DNA of 48,042 bases from Bacteroidales bacterium UBA1714 (lineage in GTDB: Bacteria; Bacteroidota; Bacteroidia; Bacteroidales; Paludibacteraceae), in assembly GCA_002317295.1 (NCBI GenBank), contig DCIY01000026.1, forward strand, positions 1 through 48,042, given 5' to 3'. Position numbers and translations under genes: made by a program. Below are positions 24,634 through 31,691 of this stretch, piece by piece. Within the stretch, counting starts at the first letter, position 1. Every line of letters starts with the position of its first letter. The notes under the pieces were generated by a model. It did not search any database. It was given only the letters and a program-made list of their open reading frames with translations, and was not told the origin of the DNA.

Positions 24634-25047
24634 ATGAAACCTACTCACATTGAGCATTTAGGAATTGCTGTTCCGAGTTTGGAAGAAGCTATGCCTTTCT
24701 TCGAGTTTTTAACCGGTGAAAAGTGCTACTCTATTGAAGAAGTAGCTGACCAAAAAGTAAAGACCGCTTTCTTTAAAGTAGGCCAAACCAAAATTGAGTT
24801 GCTGGAGCCGACCTGCCCAGAGTCCACCATTGCCAAGTTTATTGAGAAGAACGGTGGTCGCGGCGGTGTTCACCATGTTGCATTCAATGTAGAAAATGTA
24901 GCAGAAGCTCTCAAAGAGGCTGAAGCTGCCGGTATCCAACTCATCGACATGGCTCCTCGCAAAGGCGCTGAGAATCTGATGATTGCTTTCCTGCATCCAA
25001 AGAGCACGAAGGGTGTATTGACCGAGCTGTGCCAACAACCTGAATAA
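24634..25047 (+). CDS. mce: Methylmalonyl-CoA epimerase
   Basis: 137 aa, two VOC (glyoxalase-like) beta-alpha-beta-beta-beta units. HIEHLGIAVPSLEEA carries the first metal His, FKVGQTKIELLEP the glutamate-bearing strand, GVHHVAFNVENV the second His, and GVLTELCQ the last Glu. It interconverts R- and S-methylmalonyl-CoA between the B12-dependent mutase (not in the window) and the decarboxylase encoded next. The mmdA start is 21 bp downstream, so the genes are co-transcribed. Confidence 0.95.
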   Translation: MKPTHIEHLGIAVPSLEEAMPFFEFLTGEKCYSIEEVADQKVKTAFFKVGQTKIELLEPTCPESTIAKFIEKNGGRGGVHHVAFNVENVAEALKEAEAAGIQLIDMAPRKGAENLMIAFLHPKSTKGVLTELCQQPE

Positions 25048-25068
25048 GAACCCTTATTGATTGACATT

Positions 25069-26625
25069 ATGGATTCCGCAAAATTACAAAAATTAGTTGA
25101 CAACCGCGAAAAAGCAATCGCCGGAGGTGGCGAAGCTGCTGTGGCAAAACACCACGCCAAAGGTTGTTATACCTGCCGCGAGCGCATTAATATGCTGCTT
25201 GATGAAGGTTCATTCGAAGAAGTAAACATGTTCCTCACCCATCGTTGCCATGATTTCGGCATGGACAAGAAAGTATTCTTGGGTGATGGTGTCGCTGTTG
25301 GTTCAGGAACCATTGACGGTCGTCTGGTGTATGTATTTGCTCAAGATGCAACCGTGATTGGCGGTTCGCTCAGTGAGACCATGGCTTTGAAGATATGCAA
25401 TGTCATGGATCAGGCCATGAAGATGGGGGCTCCTATCATCGGACTCAACGATTCCGGTGGTGCTCGTATCCAGGAAGGTGCCTGCGCATTGGCTGGTTAC
25501 GCAGAGATTTTTGAGCGTAATATTTTGGCCAGTGGTGTTGTTCCTCAGATTAGTGTCATCTTTGGCCCGTGTGCCGGTGGTGCTGTGTACAGTCCCGCTT
25601 TGACGGACTTTATTATGATGACTGAGCAGAACTCGTATATGTTCATTACCGGTCCGAAGGTAGTGAAGTCGGTTACCGGTGAGGATGTGACTGTTGAGCA
25701 ACTCGGAGGTGCCAATGTACATGCCACCAAGTCGGGTGTGACTCACTTTGTGGCTCCTACGGAAGAGGAGGCTATGAATATGGTTCGCAAACTGGTCAGC
25801 TTTATTCCACAAAACAACATGGAAGAAGCCCCTATGGTAGCATGCGACGATGATCCGATGCGTATTGAAGATGCGCTCAACGAGATTGTTCCTGCAGATC
25901 CGAACAAGCCTTACAACATGAAGGACATCATTAACCTGATTGTGGACAATGGTGATTTCTTTGAGGTACAAAAAGATTATGCCAAGAATATCATTTGCGG
26001 TTTTGCCCACTTTAACGGACGCAGCACCGGTATTATTGCCAATCAACCCAGTTGGTTAGCCGGAGTATTGGACTGCGATGCCAGCCGCAAAGCGGCTCGT
26101 TTTGTTCGTTTCTGCGATGCCTTTAACATTCAAATTTTGACCTTGGTGGATGTTCCCGGTTTCCTGTGCGGAACCGGTCAGGAATACGCCGGTATTATTG
26201 ATCACGGAGCAAAACTGATGTTCGCTTATGGCGAGGCTACGGTGCCTAAGGTAACCGTTACCGTCCGCAAGAGTTATGGTGGAAGTCATATCGTTATGAG
26301 CTGCAAGCAGTTACGTGGAGATATGTGTTATGCCTGGCCCAATGCGGAGATTGCCGTTATGGGAGCCAGTGGCGCTGTAGGTGTGCTGCAAGCCAAGGAA
26401 CTCAAAGCCATTGAAGATCCGGAAGCAAAGAAGAAATTTATCGCTGAGAAAGAGGCTGAATACAAGGAGTTGTTCGCCAGCCCGTACCAGGCAGCCAATC
26501 GTGGTTATATCGATGATGTTATCGAGCCTCGCAACACCCGTGCTCGTATCGTTAACGCCTTTGAGAAACTGCAAACCAAGCGCCTGAGCAATCCGGCTAA
26601 AAAGCACAGCAATATTCCGTTGTAA
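25069..26625 (+). CDS. mmdA: Methylmalonyl-CoA decarboxylase / propionyl-CoA carboxylase carboxyltransferase subunit
   Basis: 518 aa from the ATG at 25069 (an upstream in-frame TTG at 25057 is less likely). Two crotonase-fold carboxyltransferase halves are visible: GGSLSETMALKICNVMDQAMKMGAPIIGLNDSGGARIQEG in the first, and LVDVPGFLCGTGQEYAGIIDHGAKL and VRKSYGGSHIVM in the second. It moves the carboxyl group of methylmalonyl-CoA to biotin on the carrier protein encoded downstream. With gamma, biotin carrier and beta subunits in order, the complex should be a Na+-exporting decarboxylase that conserves energy in propionate formation. Confidence 0.95.
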   Translation: MDSAKLQKLVDNREKAIAGGGEAAVAKHHAKGCYTCRERINMLLDEGSFEEVNMFLTHRCHDFGMDKKVFLGDGVAVGSGTIDGRLVYVFAQDATVIGGSLSETMALKICNVMDQAMKMGAPIIGLNDSGGARIQEGACALAGYAEIFERNILASGVVPQISVIFGPCAGGAVYSPALTDFIMMTEQNSYMFITGPKVVKSVTGEDVTVEQLGGANVHATKSGVTHFVAPTEEEAMNMVRKLVSFIPQNNMEEAPMVACDDDPMRIEDALNEIVPADPNKPYNMKDIINLIVDNGDFFEVQKDYAKNIICGFAHFNGRSTGIIANQPSWLAGVLDCDASRKAARFVRFCDAFNIQILTLVDVPGFLCGTGQEYAGIIDHGAKLMFAYGEATVPKVTVTVRKSYGGSHIVMSCKQLRGDMCYAWPNAEIAVMGASGAVGVLQAKELKAIEDPEAKKKFIAEKEAEYKELFASPYQAANRGYIDDVIEPRNTRARIVNAFEKLQTKRLSNPAKKHSNIPL

Positions 26626-26664
26626 TGCAGAATGCACGGCCAAAAAGCCTAATGCAGAATGCAG
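26624..26664. repeat. AATGCAG heptamers around a GGCC hairpin
   Basis: AATGCAG, AATGCAC, then GGCCAAAAAGCCT, then two more AATGCAG copies. The stop codon of mmdA is part of the first unit. The heptamer is the reverse complement of the CTGCATT units inside rimO (34243-34281). It is followed by AATTC and ATTAAAAATTTAAAA (26673-26687), a 15-mer also present in the dnaK leader. Confidence 0.85.
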
Positions 26665-26686
26665 AATTCAAAATTAAAAATTTAAA

Positions 26687-27046
26687 ATGATGACATTACT
26701 TGCTGTAACCTCACAAACCTGGCTCGTTACCCTATTGGGTTTCGGCATTGTGTTGGTACTATTGTGCATTTTTGTGTTTCTGATGAAGGGTTTAGGCGCT
26801 GTTATGCAACGTTTGGAGAGTAAATTAGCTCAACCCAAAGTTGCCCCCGCTCAACCCGCTAAAAAGGAATACGCCAAAGATGCTGATGGTGCAACCACAG
26901 CCGCAATTGCCAAGTCTCTTGAATTGGCACAAACAGATACGGACCTGGCCGCAGTTGCTTTTGCTCTCAACCTGTACTACGGAGTACATGACGCCGAGGC
27001 ACCTAAGCTCACCATCTTAGGTCATTCCACGCATTGGAATCGATAA
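26687..27046 (+). CDS. Na+-pumping decarboxylase gamma subunit (OadG family)
   Basis: 119 aa. One membrane helix at about 14-34 (LVTLLGFGIVLVLLCIFVFLMKGLG) is followed by an Ala/Pro/Lys linker and a soluble C-terminal part with TAAIAKSLELAQTDTDLAAVAFALNLYYG. This is the layout of OadG/MmdD-type subunits, which link the carboxyltransferase to the membrane beta subunit and help assembly. Its place between mmdA and the biotin carrier agrees. Sequence conservation in this family is low, so the call rests on topology and position. Confidence 0.88.
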   Translation: MMTLLAVTSQTWLVTLLGFGIVLVLLCIFVFLMKGLGAVMQRLESKLAQPKVAPAQPAKKEYAKDADGATTAAIAKSLELAQTDTDLAAVAFALNLYYGVHDAEAPKLTILGHSTHWNR

Positions 27047-27072
27047 TATTTACTAATAAAACAGAGTTTTTT

Positions 27073-27519
27073 ATGAAAGAATTTAATTTTAAAATCAACG
27101 GCGTGGAATACAAAACCGCTGTGAACGAAATAGAAGCCGGTATCACCGAAGTGACCGTCAATGGTAAGACCTATAAAGTAGAGATGGAACAAAAGGCTGC
27201 TCCTAAGGTAGCTGTTGCTCCCAAGGCAGCTGCTCCTGCTGCCGCTCCTGCAGTTCCTGCAGCTCCGAAAGCTGCCGCTGCCGCTGCTGCTGCACCTGTT
27301 GCAGGTGGCGTACAAGTAAAGAGTCCGCTGCCCGGAAGCGTTATCAAAGTGTTGGTTAGCGAAGGTCAGGCTGTTAAGAAAGGCGAAACGCTGCTGACTC
27401 TGGAGAGCATGAAGATGGAAAATACCATCGCTGCAGAATGCGACGGTAGTGTTAAACAAATTGCCGTTGCTGCTGGTCAAAACGTCATGCAAGGAGACTT
27501 GTTAATCGTTCTCGGATAA
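27073..27519 (+). CDS. mmdC: Biotin carboxyl carrier subunit of the decarboxylase
   Basis: 148 aa from the ATG at 27073. An N-terminal beta region (about 1-40) is followed by a flexible Ala/Pro/Lys linker (41-78) and a biotinyl domain with ESMKMENTI; Lys114 is the biotinylated residue. The swinging biotin carries CO2 from the MmdA site to the membrane beta subunit. The GCN-rich linker is a natural low-complexity hinge. An alternative TTG start at 27034 would overlap the gamma gene and is rejected. The beta subunit begins one base after its stop codon. Confidence 0.95.
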   Translation: MKEFNFKINGVEYKTAVNEIEAGITEVTVNGKTYKVEMEQKAAPKVAVAPKAAAPAAAPAVPAAPKAAAAAAAAPVAGGVQVKSPLPGSVIKVLVSEGQAVKKGETLLTLESMKMENTIAAECDGSVKQIAVAAGQNVMQGDLLIVLG

Positions 27520-27520
27520 T

Positions 27521-28699
27521 ATGGAAGCCATTCTCGAATTTATCCAAACAATGGGATTTATGAACATCTCATGGCAACAGATTATCATGTTGCTGGTGTC
27601 CTTTTTCCTGTTGTATTTGGCCATCAAAAAGCAATATGAGCCACTGCTGTTGCTCCCAATTGCTTTTGGTATGCTGCTCACGAACCTCCCCGGTGCCAAT
27701 ATGTTTCACCAGGAGTTGTGGGATGCATTTTTGGACCCCAACAGCCCCATGTACCATAGTTATGGTGCCATTTTAAAAGAAGGTGGACTGTTGGATGTGC
27801 TATACATCGGTGTGAAGGCAGGCGTTTATCCTTGTTTGATCTTCATCGGCGTAGGTGCTATGACGGACTTTGGTCCTCTGATTGCCAACCCAAAATCCTT
27901 TATGTTGGGAGCTGCTGCTCAATTGGGTATTTTTATTGCCTTCTTGGGAGCCAATGCTCTTGGATTTACTCCTGCTGAAGCAGGCAGTATCGGTATCATT
28001 GGTGGCGCAGATGGTCCGACCTCGATATTTTTGACCAGCAAACTGGCTCCTCATTTGTTGGGCCCGATTGCCATTGCCGCTTATTCGTACATGGCCCTGG
28101 TGCCTGTCATTCAACCTCCTATCATGAAGTTATTGACCACGGAAGCAGAACGCAAAATCAAAATGACCCAATTGCGCAGTGTGAGCAAGACGGAGAAGAT
28201 TGTCTTCCCGATTATCATTACCGCTATTGTGGCATTGGTATTGCCAGACGCTGCTCCGCTGATTGGCTGTCTGATGCTGGGTAACCTGATGAAAGAGTGC
28301 GGTGTGGTAGATCGCTTGAGCAAGACGGCTCAAAACGAATTGATGAACATTGTCGTCATCTTCCTGGGTTTGACAGTGGGTGCAACCGCTACTGCAGGTA
28401 CCTTCCTGACACTTAAGACTTTAGGTATCCTCTTAATGGGTATCACCGCTTTCTGTTTTGGAACGGCCGGTGGTGTGTTGCTGGCTAAACTGATGAATGT
28501 ATTCTCCAAGGAGAAGATCAATCCGCTGATTGGTTCTGCAGGCGTAAGTGCCGTTCCGATGGCTGCTCGTGTCAGCCAGATGGAGGGCGCCAAAGCGGAT
28601 CCGAGCAACTTCCTTCTCATGCACGCCATGGGTCCGAATGTAGCCGGTGTGATTGGTTCCGCCGTGGCTGCAGGCATTCTGTTGACTATGCTTGGATGA
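27521..28699 (+). CDS. mmdB: Na+-pumping decarboxylase beta subunit (OadB/MmdB)
   Basis: 392 aa, about nine to ten membrane helices. Family hallmarks include GVGAMTDFGPLIANPKS, the GADGPTSIFLTSKLAPHLLGPIAIAAYSYMALVPVIQPPIM segment with the Asp used for Na+/H+ coupling, and GVSAVPMAARVSQ. It decarboxylates carboxybiotin at the membrane and exports Na+. The stop codon overlaps the mtaB start as ATGA, so expression of mtaB is probably translationally coupled. Confidence 0.95.
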   Translation: MEAILEFIQTMGFMNISWQQIIMLLVSFFLLYLAIKKQYEPLLLLPIAFGMLLTNLPGANMFHQELWDAFLDPNSPMYHSYGAILKEGGLLDVLYIGVKAGVYPCLIFIGVGAMTDFGPLIANPKSFMLGAAAQLGIFIAFLGANALGFTPAEAGSIGIIGGADGPTSIFLTSKLAPHLLGPIAIAAYSYMALVPVIQPPIMKLLTTEAERKIKMTQLRSVSKTEKIVFPIIITAIVALVLPDAAPLIGCLMLGNLMKECGVVDRLSKTAQNELMNIVVIFLGLTVGATATAGTFLTLKTLGILLMGITAFCFGTAGGVLLAKLMNVFSKEKINPLIGSAGVSAVPMAARVSQMEGAKADPSNFLLMHAMGPNVAGVIGSAVAAGILLTMLG

Positions 28700-29949
28700 T
28701 TTTTAAGATAATCACATTAGGATGTAAACTCAACTTTGCCGAGAGCTCTGCCCTCGGCAAAGTTTTATCAGATAAAGGCCATCGGCGCGCCAAGAATGGA
28801 GAAATTGCCGATGTGGTCATTGTGAATACGTGTACCGTTACGGATACGGCGGACAAAAAAGACCGGCAGGCCATTCATCGCATCAAGCGGGAAAATCCTG
28901 GAGCACAAATCATCATGACCGGATGTTATGCGGCATTGTTGAAAGACAAAGTTCACGCAAACGAAACCTTAACTGCCCCCCATCAGGCGATATTGCAGGA
29001 GATTGATAAACTGATTCCCAAAAATCGCGAAAAGTTTTATCACGCCTATTCGCGCGACGATCGTACCCGTTGTTTTCTCAAGGTGCAAGACGGTTGCAAT
29101 TATTTTTGCACTTATTGTACCATACCCATGGCTCGTGGCAGGTCTCGCAATCCCCATATTTGTGAACTGACCGACCAAGCTCAAAAAGCCTTGCAGGAAG
29201 GGGCCAAAGAAATCGTTCTCACCGGAGTCAATATCGGTGATTTTGGTCGTAGCACCGGAGAGACATTTTTGGATTTGCTGCGCGCGTTGGATACCATTTG
29301 CTGGTATGAAGGAGCGCAATTGGTTCAACCGGATTATCGTATCCGCATCTCGTCATGCGAACCTAATTTACTGAGTGATGAGATTATTGATTTTGTGGCC
29401 CACAGTCATCACTTTGCGCCTCATTTTCACATACCTCTCCAGTCGGGATCCAATGAAGTGCTGAAAATCATGCATCGCCGTTATACCCGCGAATTGTTTC
29501 AGGAGCGGGTGGAACATATCAAACGGGTCATGCCTCATGCTTTCATAGGGGTTGATTGCATGGTCGGCGTACGCGGAGAGACGCAGGAAGATTGGGACGA
29601 TTACTATCATTTTATTGCATCACTACCCGTCAGCCAACTCCATGTCTTTACTTACTCTGAACGCGCTCATACGCGTATGTTGGATATGGACCTGTATGTC
29701 GTTCCTCTCGCCGAACGGGAGCGTCGTAGTCAGGTATTACATGCTTTGAGCGAGCAGAAATTGCAACAGTTCTATCGGGAACATCAAGGAGAAACGGCGA
29801 CCGTATTGTGGGAATCCAAAAAAGTGCGTAGCACCGAAAACGGCACTACGCGCGATATTATGTATGGTTTCACCGAAAACTACATCAAGGTTAGCGGTCC
29901 ATACGACAAGTTCAAAATCAATCACTTCGAGTCGGTGACCATCGCGTGA
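28696..29949 (+). CDS. mtaB: tRNA t6A37 methylthiotransferase
   Basis: 417 aa radical-SAM enzyme that adds the methylthio group to t6A at position 37 of tRNAs to give ms2t6A. The N-terminal MTTase domain has its three cluster cysteines (Cys10, Cys46, Cys77). The radical SAM motif is CNYFCTYC (Cys134, Cys138, Cys141), and a TRAM domain ends the protein. The ITLGCKLN start and the shorter N-terminus separate it from MiaB and RimO. It overlaps the beta-subunit gene by 4 bp and, convergently, the HprK-like gene by 28 bp. Confidence 0.93.
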   Translation: MIFKIITLGCKLNFAESSALGKVLSDKGHRRAKNGEIADVVIVNTCTVTDTADKKDRQAIHRIKRENPGAQIIMTGCYAALLKDKVHANETLTAPHQAILQEIDKLIPKNREKFYHAYSRDDRTRCFLKVQDGCNYFCTYCTIPMARGRSRNPHICELTDQAQKALQEGAKEIVLTGVNIGDFGRSTGETFLDLLRALDTICWYEGAQLVQPDYRIRISSCEPNLLSDEIIDFVAHSHHFAPHFHIPLQSGSNEVLKIMHRRYTRELFQERVEHIKRVMPHAFIGVDCMVGVRGETQEDWDDYYHFIASLPVSQLHVFTYSERAHTRMLDMDLYVVPLAERERRSQVLHALSEQKLQQFYREHQGETATVLWESKKVRSTENGTTRDIMYGFTENYIKVSGPYDKFKINHFESVTIA

Positions 29950-30824
29950 CATACGCGAGCAGCATCTACATCCGGCAAACATTCCAAACCATAAACCTGA
30001 ATCGTTTGTATGGTAGCGGCGATGGTTGCATACAATGCGTCCATCATGCTGGGCACAATTTTCAGCCCGCTGGAAGAAGACAACATATAGGCATATGCCT
30101 CCGGCAAACGTAAGGGACGAATCTGATTATGCGGCGCCTGACTGAGTTTGACAATGGCTCCAACCGGCACACTGCGATTGATGTAGCAGGGTGTCTTGCC
30201 CGACCATGGTGAACCGTAAACACGCACCTGAACGGGTTGACCATTTTCTGAGGCGATATAGCGCAACACAGGATTATCATCATTGAGCAGAGAGGCATCC
30301 TCAAAGGCCTCTTGCCATAGGCGTGAATGGGTCGATTTACCCGTACCTGAATGGCCTAAAAACAAGTATCCTTTCCCATCTTTTACCGTCACCGAAGCAT
30401 GCATTTCCAGAGCCCCCAATGTGGCTGTAGTAAAAGCGTACAGCAACATACAGGCATTATCCATGGCAAACCGTTTGTTTTCCGTATGAATCTCTATCTT
30501 GGCCTGTGAAAAATCTTCTGTTGCACAAATTCGCGTGCATATGGGGGCCTCCCTGACCATGGAAATCTGCAGTATCCATTGGGTATGAGCACGATACACT
30601 TCAATACGAGGCATATCGTCATCCGAAGTGTCTGTAAACACATGCGTCCACTCTGATTGAGCCACATCACAAGCGTTATCTACTACCTGCAGACTGAATA
30701 ACTGTCTGCCACTGACCTCAGTCACACGAAAGGGTTCATAATTGGTCATGGTAGCCAGAACCGTCTCATCTGCCTGTACAGAAAAGAAAAAATCCGCTAC
30801 ACAATAATGCCTGCATTCCGCCAT
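29922..30824 (-). CDS. HprK-like P-loop kinase of a PqqD cassette
   Basis: 300 aa. A poorly conserved N-terminal half (1-145) precedes an HPr-kinase-like domain: GYLFLGHSGTGKSTHSRLW is the P-loop (157-165), and NDDNPVL (181-187) is the following acidic motif of this family. Related kinases sit in some lasso-peptide and other RiPP gene clusters with PqqD-type proteins. The substrate is unknown; there is no HPr gene nearby. The start overlaps the PqqD-like gene by 28 bp and the end overlaps mtaB by 28 bp, leaving no room for a precursor gene downstream. Confidence 0.85.
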   Translation of the reverse strand: MAECRHYCVADFFFSVQADETVLATMTNYEPFRVTEVSGRQLFSLQVVDNACDVAQSEWTHVFTDTSDDDMPRIEVYRAHTQWILQISMVREAPICTRICATEDFSQAKIEIHTENKRFAMDNACMLLYAFTTATLGALEMHASVTVKDGKGYLFLGHSGTGKSTHSRLWQEAFEDASLLNDDNPVLRYIASENGQPVQVRVYGSPWSGKTPCYINRSVPVGAIVKLSQAPHNQIRPLRLPEAYAYMLSSSSGLKIVPSMMDALYATIAATIQTIQVYGLECLPDVDAARVCHAMVTDSK

Positions 30825-31066
30825 GATTCTATCGTTTTAGCAGCATCTTCCAATGCCTGTTGTTCACTGACTTCGTATTCTCCGGTCAACAGTTGAGCCA
30901 AAGTTTGTGCATCAAAGTCCTCACCATTATCAATCTGTTGCCAAAGAAAGGCCGCAGACTCGTTCATGGTAATCATTTTGTTGAAATTGACTTGTTCTAT
31001 ACTCTCTCCGACCAGAATAAATTCATTTCCCAACGGACGAAGTTTAAATCCCTGTAATGCTTTCAT
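30797..31066 (-). CDS. PqqD-family peptide-recognition protein
   Basis: 89 aa with the PqqD fold pattern: GFKLRPLGNEFILVGE (strands), NKMITMNESAAFLWQQI, and a C-terminal helix ELLTGEY-type region followed by ALEDAAKTIESWRNAGIIV. PqqD-like domains (RiPP recognition elements) bind the leader of a precursor peptide and present it to a modifying enzyme. Here no radical SAM or cyclase enzyme is beside it, only an HprK-like kinase and an S24/S26-like peptidase. It overlaps the peptidase gene by 4 bp (ATGA) and the kinase gene by 28 bp. Confidence 0.88.
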   Translation of the reverse strand: MKALQGFKLRPLGNEFILVGESIEQVNFNKMITMNESAAFLWQQIDNGEDFDAQTLAQLLTGEYEVSEQQALEDAAKTIESWRNAGIIV

Positions 31067-31491
31067 AATATGCGTGGTAAATGTCTATAAAATTTCAGTA
31101 AATATCGTCTCCATGGCAACAAATGATGCCAAACGCGCCCACGAGTACGCATCTTGCGTATGCCGCGCGGCGAGTATATGCGGGTGACATAACCCAAAAT
31201 ATCCGATTGTTCCCCATGCTCTTCTCCTCGCAAATTGCCATCTCCCTGCAGCGTCACATGATCGCCATCCGTGCGGATGATACGGTGTAGCACATAAATG
31301 GACGGCATCTGCATCAGCACGATATCCCCCACTCTGTAACGCTCCTTGGTCTGTAAAATCACGCTGTCTCTGGACCCTTCAATAAACGGACGCATGCTGA
31401 CTCCAGATGGGGTGAATTGCACTTTTTTACCTTCTCGTAACAGCGCCGCCATTTCAGGAATCAAGATATCGTTGGCTATCAAATGGGACAT
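31063..31491 (-). CDS. S24/S26-like serine peptidase, Ser-His type, without membrane anchor
   Basis: 142 aa. FTPSGVSMRPFIEGSRD holds the catalytic Ser32. The second catalytic position, in VLHRIIRTDGDHVTLQGDGN, is His69, as in the ER/SipW-type signal peptidases, and not the Lys of classical bacterial LepB. There is no membrane segment. The C-terminal 35 residues are very basic (RKMRTRGRVWHHLLPWRRYLL), which may bind membrane or nucleic acid. As first gene of the three-gene cassette it could mature a peptide handled by the PqqD protein, but no substrate is visible. It has its own promoter at 31534-31565. Confidence 0.82.
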   Translation of the reverse strand: MSHLIANDILIPEMAALLREGKKVQFTPSGVSMRPFIEGSRDSVILQTKERYRVGDIVLMQMPSIYVLHRIIRTDGDHVTLQGDGNLRGEEHGEQSDILGYVTRIYSPRGIRKMRTRGRVWHHLLPWRRYLLKFYRHLPRIL

Positions 31492-31533
31492 ATAATATGC
31501 GTGGTAATGTAATAAAAACTATTTTAGCGAGTG

Positions 31534-31565
31534 CAAAGATAGTACTTTTTTTTCAATAATACAAA
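31534..31565 (-). promoter_or_regulatory. Promoter of the peptidase-PqqD-kinase cassette
   Basis: Minus-strand TTTG (31562-31565) and TATCTTTG (31534-31541) are spaced by 20 bp. It is divergent from the recQ promoter, whose -33 box starts 27 bp to the right. Confidence 0.75.
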
Positions 31566-31591
31566 AAATATTCATTTTTTTGCCAAAAAAA

Positions 31592-31622
31592 TTTGCTATT
31601 TCGAGAAATAGTATTAACTTTG
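31592..31622 (+). promoter_or_regulatory. recQ operon promoter with palindrome in the spacer
   Basis: TTTG (31592-31595) and TAACTTTG (31615-31622) are spaced by 19 bp. The inverted repeat CTATTTC-GA-GAAATAG (31596-31611) fills the spacer between the boxes, so a dimer bound there would block polymerase. The leader is about 60 nt. Confidence 0.75.
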
Positions 31623-31691
31623 CATGATAATTTGCACCCAATAAGGCAAACATCACCCATATAAATACAAAAATATTGATTAATACATTAT

